Source: a candidate division LCP-89 bacterium | GTDB taxonomy: Bacteria > Electryoneota > B3-LCP | Length of the DNA: 13,413 bases | Direction: 5' to 3' | Assembly: GCA_025774735.1 (NCBI GenBank) | Contig: JALGZU010000038.1 | Location: 1-13,413 of the forward strand | Program-made: the position numbers and the translations under genes | Notes under the pieces: generated by a model | Database searches by the model: none | The model's input: only the letters and a program-made list of their open reading frames with translations | What the model was told of the DNA's origin: nothing | In this document: in pieces, positions 8,186 through 13,413 of the stretch | How positions within the stretch are numbered: position 1 is the stretch's first letter | Layout of the letters: the number at the start of each line of letters is the position of its first letter

Positions 8186-8614
8186 TCAATTGGGTATGAT
8201 TTCTATTTGACAATAATTCCAAGCCAGGGTATCGCCCAATTGCGTAATGACGTGACCATAGATGGCTATATCCAGAGTATCTTGAATAAGTGGACCACCA
8301 TATTGGTACCAGATTTGTGGATTGAGGTAACCCGTCCCCAAATCGTTAACGATCAGACTGTAAAATGTGGGCGTAAAGACGCCGTAATCCGATGATGAGC
8401 TGAAGAAGATCCATTCGCCGTAGTATCCCTCGAAATCCAGAGGGAGAGTTGGATTCAGGGAAAGCACTGCGTTCTGGTCCGTCGTGATGACGGGCGGTTC
8501 CACGTTCAGCGAGAAGACAGCCGAATCGGGGCCGACGGGGTCCTTCGATCCGGCGCAGCCTGAGAACAGAAGAGCCAGCCAGAACATCGATATAACCGTT
8601 AATCCAACTCGCAT
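8186..8614 (-). CDS. Small predicted lipoprotein, function unknown
   Basis: I do not recognise this 142-residue protein. It starts with a positively charged end, a hydrophobic stretch and the lipobox LFSGC (Cys20), followed by a short SKDPVGPDS linker, so it is probably lipidated and exported to the cell envelope. The remainder is polar and rich in Tyr, Trp and Ser, with alternating strand-like segments (for example GEWIFFSSSSDYGVF), as in small Ig-like or beta-sandwich domains. Its ATG is three bases after the stop of the preceding lipoprotein gene, with no good ribosome site of its own, so translation is probably coupled. The two proteins share the plan of lipobox, short linker and a VEPP/IEPA-type phrase at the start of the folded part, and could be distant duplicates. 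Confidence 0.75.
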   Translation of the reverse strand: MRVGLTVISMFWLALLFSGCAGSKDPVGPDSAVFSLNVEPPVITTDQNAVLSLNPTLPLDFEGYYGEWIFFSSSSDYGVFTPTFYSLIVNDLGTGYLNPQIWYQYGGPLIQDTLDIAIYGHVITQLGDTLAWNYCQIEIIPN

Positions 8615-8617
8615 AGA

Positions 8618-9064
8618 TCAATGATGTATGATAGTCACCGTCAGCGTGTCTCCGGCGATCACTTCTTCGCTCTGTTCATCATGATAGGCCGCCGCGAAGA
8701 TCGTGTCGACACTGCCGGTATAGTTATTGGGATAGTAATAGACCGGCCATTGGGTTCCGGTCGGTTCGGTCGACTGGGAGTAGGTAGCTGAAGTAATCGA
8801 CGAATTGGATGAATCCTGAGACGCTGCATAAAACGTCAGGTATTTTCCATCAACGGGATTCCCGGAGCTTGTCAGCCAGCAGGAAACAATCCCACCGGTG
8901 TCCGGATAGACAGCAGCCGGTTCGATGGAAATTTCCAGCTGAAACTGCGGAATGGTGGTTCCACCATCGCCGCCGCCCGTAGGGCTGGACGTACAACCGA
9001 GAGCCCAGATGAGCCCCAGCAGGGGCAACAAGCCATAGGCGGTATATTTACCGAGTGTTTTCAT
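8618..9064 (-). CDS. Small predicted lipoprotein with Gly-rich linker, function unknown
   Basis: This is a 148-residue protein I cannot name. A lysine-bearing start, a hydrophobic core and the lipobox ALGC (Cys24) indicate a signal peptidase II substrate. The next residues, TSSPTGGGDGG, form a flexible linker. The following 110 residues (LEISIEPAAVYPDTGGIVSCWLTSSGNPVDGKYLTF and onward, given here in parts) look like one Ig-like/invasin-type fold: a value phrase, a gap, then NPVDGKYLTF as in big-Ig repeats. A good ribosome site AAGGGG lies seven bases before the ATG. The gene begins 41 bases after the bamA-like stop and may be read from the same transcript. Nothing here ties it to aromatic metabolism. 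Confidence 0.77.
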   Translation of the reverse strand: MKTLGKYTAYGLLPLLGLIWALGCTSSPTGGGDGGTTIPQFQLEISIEPAAVYPDTGGIVSCWLTSSGNPVDGKYLTFYAASQDSSNSSITSATYSQSTEPTGTQWPVYYYPNNYTGSVDTIFAAAYHDEQSEEVIAGDTLTVTIIHH

Positions 9065-9105
9065 GGTAAATCCCCTTTAATCCAGGCCTATCAGCGGTTG
9101 AATCC

Positions 9106-10236
9106 TCACTCCTGAGGTTTGCCTAAAACGGCTTCGAACAGCTCTTCGTCCATGGGATGGCCTTCAGCCAGGAGCTGCCGGTACTTGATGAAATCGATGG
9201 TATCCTTGCCGGTGATCTTCTTGGTGTTGAAAGCGTGGAATCCGAGGTATGCCTCGCCCTGCATGTTAGCGGCCAGCCAGTGGCGGTTTGCCAGCTTGGT
9301 CTGATCCCAAAAGAACTTCTTCTTCATGCGGATACCATCGATGGATTTAATCAGGCAGCCGGGGAAAAGGTTGGTAAAGGTCCAGGTGATCTTTCCGACC
9401 TCCTTATCGAGCAGTTCGAAATCGATCGTGGCCGTTTTCAGGAATTCGCGCGCTTTCTTGGCTTCTTCCCCTCGCTTGAGTTCGCCGTACACGATTTCGC
9501 CGTCCTCGATATATCTATCCAGAATCACGGACGGATTGGGGATGAATTTGTCCCCTTCCTTGATTACACGAGCGACCTTGCTGATTAGTCCGAGTTTCTT
9601 CATTTTGTAGGCGGACCACAGTTCACAAGAGATGCAGTTCCACATGGCATCTTCGATGGTGAGAAACCAGGGGAGGAAGTCCGTCGAGCCGCCGTCCGGG
9701 GCGCTGCCGTGACGCGGTCCAGCCTGTCCGAAGATGGCCGTATCCGCGGCGACGGCGAGATCGCAAGCCATGCCGATTTCCTGACCGCCGGCGATGCGCA
9801 TCCCGTTGACGCGACAGATGGTCGGTTTCTTGCAATTCAGGATGGCATCGACCATCCCGTTGAAGAGATCCATGTAGGCGCCGTATTCGGTATTGCGCCC
9901 GCTGTAGTATTCGGCGTATTCCTTGGTATTGCCGCCGGTACAGAACGCTTTTTCTCCCGCTGCCGTAAACACCACTGCGACCACGCGACGGTCCATCGAG
10001 GCACGGTTGAATCCGGCGATGACTCCCTTAACCATGCCGGTGGTATAAGAATTATATTGCCTGGGATTGTTCAGAATTATCCAGGCATTGAATAGGCCTT
10101 CGACGTCGTTCCCTTGCGGATCCCGGATGGGACGCAATTCATAGATGACCGAAGGCGGTTCCGTACCGAACCATTCGTCCCCCCACAGGTCGTGATCTTT
10201 CAATCCCCCTTCACGGGGAAGCCATGACAGTGACAT
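9106..10236 (-). CDS. bamA: 6-oxocyclohex-1-ene-1-carbonyl-CoA hydrolase (BamA/Oah type)
   Basis: BamA is the crotonase-family enzyme that adds water to and opens the alicyclic ring of 6-oxocyclohex-1-ene-1-carbonyl-CoA to give 3-hydroxypimeloyl-CoA, the step shared by anaerobic benzoyl-CoA pathways. The 376-residue protein follows the known BamA pattern almost throughout: KDHDLWGDE near the N-terminus, NPRQYNSYTT, KAFCTGGN (96-103, oxyanion hole), NGMRIAGGQEIGMACDLA (144-161), GQAGPRHGSAPDGGSTDF (170-187) and the tail AFNTKKITGKDTIDFIKYRQ. Usual BamA length is about 375-385. The frame opens to 10260 with a TTG, but GGAGG at 10241-10245 points to the ATG pair at 10239/10236; I chose 10236 for spacing. 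The other benzoyl-CoA pathway genes are not in the window. A paralogue with a different ring substrate cannot be excluded. Confidence 0.9.
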   Translation of the reverse strand: MSLSWLPREGGLKDHDLWGDEWFGTEPPSVIYELRPIRDPQGNDVEGLFNAWIILNNPRQYNSYTTGMVKGVIAGFNRASMDRRVVAVVFTAAGEKAFCTGGNTKEYAEYYSGRNTEYGAYMDLFNGMVDAILNCKKPTICRVNGMRIAGGQEIGMACDLAVAADTAIFGQAGPRHGSAPDGGSTDFLPWFLTIEDAMWNCISCELWSAYKMKKLGLISKVARVIKEGDKFIPNPSVILDRYIEDGEIVYGELKRGEEAKKAREFLKTATIDFELLDKEVGKITWTFTNLFPGCLIKSIDGIRMKKKFFWDQTKLANRHWLAANMQGEAYLGFHAFNTKKITGKDTIDFIKYRQLLAEGHPMDEELFEAVLGKPQE

Positions 10237-10240
10237 CATT

Positions 10241-10245
10241 CCTCC
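10241..10245 (-). promoter_or_regulatory. Ribosome binding site of the bamA-like gene
   Basis: GGAGG on the minus strand. It lies inside the longer open frame, so the upstream TTG at 10260 is unlikely to be the start. It is one base before the first ATG (10239) and four before the second (10236). The second gives the better spacing, though still short. Confidence 0.6.
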
Positions 10246-10253
10246 GGTTTTTA

Positions 10254-10278
10254 TAGACAATTATTGATTATATGTCTA
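10254..10278 (-). promoter_or_regulatory. Candidate promoter -10 inside an inverted repeat upstream of bamA
   Basis: On the minus strand TAGACA, 13 bases, TGTCTA form a perfect 6-bp inverted repeat. The spacer contains a consensus TATAAT (10272 down to 10267), 31 bases ahead of the chosen bamA ATG. A start of transcription near 10260 would leave a leader of about 24 bases holding the ribosome site. The -35 region at the normal distance is poor (GGCAAA), so if this is a promoter it may need an activator, or be a weak internal promoter. A palindrome overlapping the -10 is how many MarR-type repressors act, and a MarR gene lies 2.2 kb upstream; that link is inference. Confidence 0.4.
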
Positions 10279-10286
10279 CCTATAAC

Positions 10287-11720
10287 TCATTTGCCGTTAT
10301 CAGCGAGTTTGGGTTTGAATAGCCCTTCGTTCATGAGCCTGCCGATGGTCGAGGCGAGTTCCACCAACCTGAGTTCGGTAATTCCCAATTGCCTGTATTC
10401 GCGATAGTACGCTTCGGTCACGTTGACAAAGCTGTCGGAGCGAGTGCGTTTCTGCCGGGCATCTTTGACAAACAGGGCGACTGCCTCGATCAAATCGTTA
10501 GTCAATTCCACCCCGTCGCGTTCCAGTCCTTCGCGATAAACCGGTTGCTCAAGAACGGCTTTGACGGCAGCGATGCCGCTGTGCTTGCCGAAGACGTATC
10601 TGATGCGTCCCCCGACGAGTTCAGGATCGATGATCTGATAGATCGACTTGTCGATCAGCATGCCAGCCGTGTGAATGCCCGATTCGTGTGTGAAGACGCC
10701 TTCGCCGATAATAGGGGCGTGCGCGGAGACCGGAATGCCGGAGTAGTTTTCCACCATTCTGCGCAATTCCCTTAGTTTCTCGTATCTGAAATGAGGCAGA
10801 GTGATGCCGTACAAGAGTTTCAGAGCGACCACGACTTCATGTAACGGTGCATTTCCGGCTCTCTCCCCCATGCCGTTTACGGTACAGGTGGGAACGGTGA
10901 TCCCGTGGCTCATGGCGCGGATGGTGTTGATTCCGGCCAGACCGAAATCGTTGTGAAAATGGACGACGAGGTCCTGATCGGGGAATTCCTTGACGATACG
11001 AGGGATGTAGTAATCGACACCTTCAGGAGAAAAGCAACCCACGGTATCCGGGTAGCTGTAGCGCGTGCCTCCTGCAGTGTATCCCGCCTTGGCGAGTTCG
11101 ATGGTATATTCGAGGTCGGCGCGGGAACCGTCTTCACCCCCGAATTCGATAGATTTGACCCCCTTGTCACAGGCGTACTTGATGGCATCGCACATCATCT
11201 TCAGGTTGGCTTCGCGGTAAAATTCAACCGGCAAATCGAGCCATTCAGATTGCTCACGCCCCATATACTTGACCAGGGTCTTGCCCACCTTGTACTTAAG
11301 GTGCAGGTCGGATCCCGAAGTGAAGATGAAGAACGTAATCTCGTTGATATCAACGTTGATCTCTTCCAACGTTTGGATCGTCGTATCGATATCCTTGGGA
11401 TTAGACCGGCACATGACCAGCAGCTCCAGATCTTCACGGATTTCGCCTTTGTTCTTCCCCTGTACGATGAGCTGCAGAGCCCGCCGGTCGGAGAGCGCGG
11501 CCATGGGGAATCCCAGGTCCATGATGTCAACTCCGATGTCAGAAAGGGCCACAGCCAGTTCATACTTCTGCCCAGGGGAAAAGGCAACCCCGGGCATCTG
11601 CTCACCATCTCTCAGAGTGGAATCGTAGATCTTGATCCGCTCCGGCGAAGGGAAGTTCATGCCCGCGGTATAGTCTGTGGGCTGATGAATCAACTTATCC
11701 AACGGTTCACGGAATTCCAT
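10287..11720 (-). CDS. DRE-TIM condensing enzyme (isopropylmalate/homocitrate/citramalate/Re-citrate synthase family)
   Basis: The enzyme condenses acetyl-CoA (or a related acyl-CoA) with a 2-oxoacid. With the ATG at 11720 it has 477 residues. IYDSTLRDGEQMPGV (31-45) is the DRE-TIM signature. HFHNDFGLAG (254-263) supplies the metal-binding HxH, GMGERAGNAPLHE (283-295) is the second family signature and THESGIHTAGMLID (344-357) is the subdomain that reaches the active site. After residue about 390 there is only a short helical tail; the LeuA dimerisation and leucine-feedback domain is missing, as in homocitrate, AksA-type and Re-citrate synthases. The 2-oxoacid is not decided by what I can see: 2-oxoisovalerate, 2-oxoglutarate, pyruvate and oxaloacetate remain possible. 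A GTG at 11735 opens the frame, but GAGGA eight bases before 11720 favours the ATG. It lies between leuD-like and bamA-like genes. Confidence 0.87.
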   Translation of the reverse strand: MEFREPLDKLIHQPTDYTAGMNFPSPERIKIYDSTLRDGEQMPGVAFSPGQKYELAVALSDIGVDIMDLGFPMAALSDRRALQLIVQGKNKGEIREDLELLVMCRSNPKDIDTTIQTLEEINVDINEITFFIFTSGSDLHLKYKVGKTLVKYMGREQSEWLDLPVEFYREANLKMMCDAIKYACDKGVKSIEFGGEDGSRADLEYTIELAKAGYTAGGTRYSYPDTVGCFSPEGVDYYIPRIVKEFPDQDLVVHFHNDFGLAGINTIRAMSHGITVPTCTVNGMGERAGNAPLHEVVVALKLLYGITLPHFRYEKLRELRRMVENYSGIPVSAHAPIIGEGVFTHESGIHTAGMLIDKSIYQIIDPELVGGRIRYVFGKHSGIAAVKAVLEQPVYREGLERDGVELTNDLIEAVALFVKDARQKRTRSDSFVNVTEAYYREYRQLGITELRLVELASTIGRLMNEGLFKPKLADNGK

Positions 11721-11728
11721 GGTTGTAG

Positions 11729-11733
11729 TCCTC
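11729..11733 (-). promoter_or_regulatory. Ribosome binding site of the DRE-TIM synthase gene
   Basis: GAGGA on the minus strand, eight bases before the ATG at 11720. It overlaps the GTG at 11735 that opens the longer frame, and nothing similar precedes that GTG, so it fixes the shorter start. Confidence 0.65.
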
Positions 11734-11744
11734 ACATTTGCATC

Positions 11745-11779
11745 GGGAATCCGCTCATATGACCGGTGCGCCGATTCCC
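11745..11779 (-). repeat. Inverted repeat in the leader of the DRE-TIM synthase gene
   Basis: On the minus strand GGGAATC, 21 bases, GATTCCC form perfect 7-bp arms, 25 bases before the synthase start codon and 12 before its ribosome site. It sits in the 157-base gap between the leuD-like stop and the synthase, which otherwise holds no gene. It could be an operator or a leader hairpin. It has no T-run, so it is not an intrinsic terminator. A chance occurrence is possible. Confidence 0.35.
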
Positions 11780-11877
11780 CGAACTCGACGCCCGTTTTTA
11801 GGCCAGTTAATTACGATTTCAAAATTCAGAGCGACGAACCTCGTTCAAATAAACTCGAGGATTCGTTTCTTACACGC

Positions 11878-12369
11878 TTATTTCTGTGCCAGCCTTTGCC
11901 GGACGTATTCTTCCAAACCACCCAGATCGATAATGCTGCGAATCCGATCCGGGAAGGGAGCCGCATTGAAAGTGCCACCGCGGGTCAGGTTGGTAATTTC
12001 TCCATTCTCCAGATTAATATAGAGGCGATCACCCTCCTGTGCCGCCTGCACAGCGTCGGGACATTCCAGAATCGGCAGGCCGACATTGATCGAATTGCGG
12101 TAGAAAATGCGGGCGAAGGATTCCGCCACAACGGCTCCCACACCCGCTCCGAGGATCGCCAGGGGAGCATTTTCACGAGATGATCCGCAGCCGAAGTTTC
12201 TGCCCGCAACGATGATGTCGCCCGGCTGCACGCGCCCGGCGAAAGTGTCATCCAGATCTTCGAGGCAATGAGGGGCCAGCTCTTCCTTGTGATAGGAGGT
12301 GCAGTAACGCGCCGGGATGATGACATCGGTATCGACGTTGTCCCCGTATTTAAAGACCGTCCCTTCCAT
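11878..12369 (-). CDS. Aconitase/isopropylmalate isomerase small subunit (LeuD-like)
   Basis: This 163-residue protein is the swivelling small subunit of a two-part hydro-lyase of the isopropylmalate isomerase/homoaconitase group; with the large subunit it moves a hydroxyl on a 2- or 3-substituted malate. [22 protein letters not shown] is the usual start (shown in parts: [17 protein letters not shown]), [17 protein letters not shown] (57-73) is the small-subunit signature and [19 protein letters not shown] the next conserved part. The loop after the first strand, which contacts the variable part of the substrate, reads YCTS (22-25) rather than the YLRT or YLNT I know from isopropylmalate isomerases. 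Length is usual for the archaeal/clostridial type. A GGGTGG ribosome site lies six bases before the ATG. The gene is separated from its large-subunit partner by the MarR gene. Confidence 0.9.
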   Translation of the reverse strand: MEGTVFKYGDNVDTDVIIPARYCTSYHKEELAPHCLEDLDDTFAGRVQPGDIIVAGRNFGCGSSRENAPLAILGAGVGAVVAESFARIFYRNSINVGLPILECPDAVQAAQEGDRLYINLENGEITNLTRGGTFNAAPFPDRIRSIIDLGGLEEYVRQRLAQK

Positions 12370-12425
12370 AATTTTCCACCCTGGGTTAGCCGAATATTTT
12401 GCAGTGCTGTTTCGCTCTCGCCCGG

Positions 12426-12872
12426 CTATAATGAATTATTCGTATTCAGATTCTCTATTATGACGCTTAGCCACTCCAGCAGTTTTTTCTGATCGGCGGC
12501 AGCAAGGTCTTTCGAAGCGCGTTTATTAACCTTCTTGCCAATCGCATTCCAGTCTTTGTATGCCCGGAGCCCTTTCGCCGTCAGAGAGACGTGTTGAGCG
12601 CGGCGGTCGTCTTTATCCTGAGTGCGGACGATCAGGTTCATCTCCTGCAGTTTGTCGAGACTGCGGGTGATAGTGGCATTGTCAATATTGACCATCTTGC
12701 CCAGCTCTGTCTGCATCAGATTCTCGTTCTCGCCCAGCGCCATTAACAGCATCCACTGGGAGGGAGTAATACCCGCCGAAGCGAGCTCTTTTTCGAGGTT
12801 CGAGCGCATCCAGCGGGCGACGAGATTAATCTGCGTCCCTAAACTGTCCGAAAACTTTTCGAGGCTTTCCAA
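12426..12872 (-). CDS. MarR-family transcriptional regulator, TTG start
   Basis: A 148-residue winged-helix protein of the MarR family; these are dimers that usually repress nearby genes and let go when they bind a small, often aromatic, ligand. The helix-turn-helix lies at about 50-75 (LMQTELGKMVNIDNATITRSLDKL), shown by the ITRSLDKL recognition helix, and the wing at about 83-95 carries the typical DKDDRR (86-91). Long N- and C-terminal helices form the dimer part. The start is a TTG; GGAGGAG seven bases upstream is almost a perfect Shine-Dalgarno, and the next in-frame ATG (codon 22) would cut into the first helix. It stands between the large and small hydro-lyase subunit genes and upstream of bamA. 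MarR-type BadR controls benzoate genes in Rhodopseudomonas palustris, so an aromatic or acyl-CoA ligand is a reasonable guess. Confidence 0.9.
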   Translation of the reverse strand: MESLEKFSDSLGTQINLVARWMRSNLEKELASAGITPSQWMLLMALGENENLMQTELGKMVNIDNATITRSLDKLQEMNLIVRTQDKDDRRAQHVSLTAKGLRAYKDWNAIGKKVNKRASKDLAAADQKKLLEWLSVIIENLNTNNSL

Positions 12873-12993
12873 CGTCTAACTCCTCCAAGCAATCATTCCA
12901 GACCCGGCTAAGCATCATTTTCAAAACTGATCAAGTCGCAATCTAACCAGGTTGGATCTTCACTTCACTCAACAATATTTAGTAATCAAGACT
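12873..12993 (-). promoter_or_regulatory. Leader region of the MarR gene with strong ribosome site and weak promoter candidate
   Basis: The 121 bases between the leuC-like stop and the MarR start hold GGAGGAG (12880-12886), the site that decides the TTG start. On the minus strand TTGCGA, 16 bases, AATGAT is a weak promoter candidate, and an AACC-T-GGTT dyad and a TGATCA palindrome lie nearby. I cannot show that the repeat near bamA recurs here; no TAGACA/TGTCTA pair is present. No terminator after leuC is evident. Confidence 0.35.
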
Positions 12994-13413
12994 CTACAGT
13001 TCATCGGGATGAACCAGTTCACCCGCTACCGCTGCTGCTCCCGCCAGCGCCGAACCCGCCAGATAAACCTGACTGGTCGGATGACCGTTGCGGCCGACGA
13101 AGTTGCGGTTGGTCGTATATAGGCCGATCTCATTTTCGGCTAAAATCCCCATGTGCCCACCGATGCAGGGTCCGCAGGTCGGGGGACTCAGAACGGCGCC
13201 GGCTTCGGTGAAAGTTTCAGCCAACCCGGTGTCGATCATTTCGAGCAACACATCCCGGGATGAGGGAATTACGATCAGCCGGGTGGAGGGATGAACCGGG
13301 TTTCCGTCCATCGCTTCGGCCGCAAGCTGGAAATCGCTGAGACGGCCGTTTGTGCACGATCCCAAGACCACCTGGTCGACCTTGACGCCTTTGACCTCAT
13401 CGACAGGAACGGC
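12994..13413 (-). CDS. Aconitase/isopropylmalate isomerase large subunit (LeuC-like), C-terminal part
   Basis: The gene enters from the right edge; the last 139 codons are present and the frame is open to the edge. It is the catalytic, [4Fe-4S]-bearing subunit of a hydro-lyase of the isopropylmalate isomerase/homoaconitase type. The cluster ligands are visible: the Cys of LGSCTNG (20th visible residue) and the two of PTCGPCIGG (80th and 83rd). NRNFVGRNGHPTSQVYLAGS and AVAGELVHPDEL are the usual C-terminal phrases of the group; the substrate-facing residues of the N-terminal domains are outside the window. It pairs with the small subunit at 11878-12369, from which the MarR gene and 121 bases of leader separate it. 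Confidence 0.88.
   Translation of the reverse strand, partial: AVPVDEVKGVKVDQVVLGSCTNGRLSDFQLAAEAMDGNPVHPSTRLIVIPSSRDVLLEMIDTGLAETFTEAGAVLSPPTCGPCIGGHMGILAENEIGLYTTNRNFVGRNGHPTSQVYLAGSALAGAAAVAGELVHPDEL

Noticed and set aside
10237..10260. TTG start for the bamA-like gene
   Set aside because: The only good ribosome site (10241-10245) lies downstream of it and points to the ATG pair.
11721..11735. GTG start for the DRE-TIM synthase
   Set aside because: No ribosome site before it, whereas GAGGA sits at proper distance from the ATG at 11720.
10905..11762. 285-codon open frame on the plus strand
   Set aside because: It is fully antisense to the synthase, has no recognisable domain, and reflects codon bias of the real gene.

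Overview
The window is about 13.4 kb of gene-dense bacterial DNA. All thirteen genes I can support lie on the minus strand, so transcription runs from high to low coordinates. A Kdo transferase (WaaA) and two predicted lipoproteins point to a diderm (Gram-negative type) cell. The 2-oxoacid:ferredoxin oxidoreductase subunits and a BamA-type ring-cleaving hydrolase point to anaerobic metabolism. Short SPTGGGDGG-type linkers after the lipobox and moderately high G+C would fit an uncultivated FCB-type lineage, but I cannot assign a taxon from the sequence alone.

Right part (13413 to about 9100, in transcription order): the C-terminal end of an aconitase/isopropylmalate isomerase large subunit (leuC-like), a MarR-family regulator with a TTG start, the matching small subunit (leuD-like), a DRE-TIM condensing enzyme of the isopropylmalate/homocitrate/citramalate/Re-citrate synthase family that lacks the leucine-sensing domain, and a BamA-type 6-oxocyclohex-1-ene-1-carbonyl-CoA hydrolase. 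A perfect -10 hexamer flanked by a 6-bp inverted repeat lies just upstream of the bamA-like gene. This block is the most unusual part of the window. It combines a marker of anaerobic benzoyl-CoA breakdown, a complete 2-oxoacid chain-extension type enzyme set apart from the dehydrogenase, and a MarR regulator.

Middle part (9064 to 5321): two small lipoproteins three bases apart, the alpha subunit of a 2-oxoacid (probably 2-oxoglutarate):ferredoxin oxidoreductase (korA-like), then a distinctly AT-rich gene for a large multi-membrane GT-C-like protein that looks like an insertion into the kor locus.

Left part (5152 to 1): a tightly packed run of a cysteine-synthase-like PLP enzyme with a C-terminal cysteine cluster, korB, korC, a ThiF/MoeB-type E1-like adenylyltransferase, waaA, and the 5' end of larC (nickel-pincer cofactor synthesis), cut by the window edge. 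Overlaps of 11 bp (korB/korC) and ATGA overlaps (korC/thiF-like, waaA/larC) suggest translational coupling.

Taken together, the condensing enzyme, hydro-lyase subunits and Kor subunits could form an anaerobic TCA-like or 2-oxoacid elongation route that makes acyl-CoA and reduced ferredoxin, with BamA acting on a neighbouring C7 acyl-CoA. That linkage is inference. No benzoyl-CoA reductase, dienoyl-CoA hydratase, isopropylmalate/isocitrate-type dehydrogenase, Kor delta subunit or ThiS/CysO-type sulfur carrier is visible here. No intergenic gap exceeds 300 bases. I saw no tRNA, rRNA, CRISPR array or insertion sequence.
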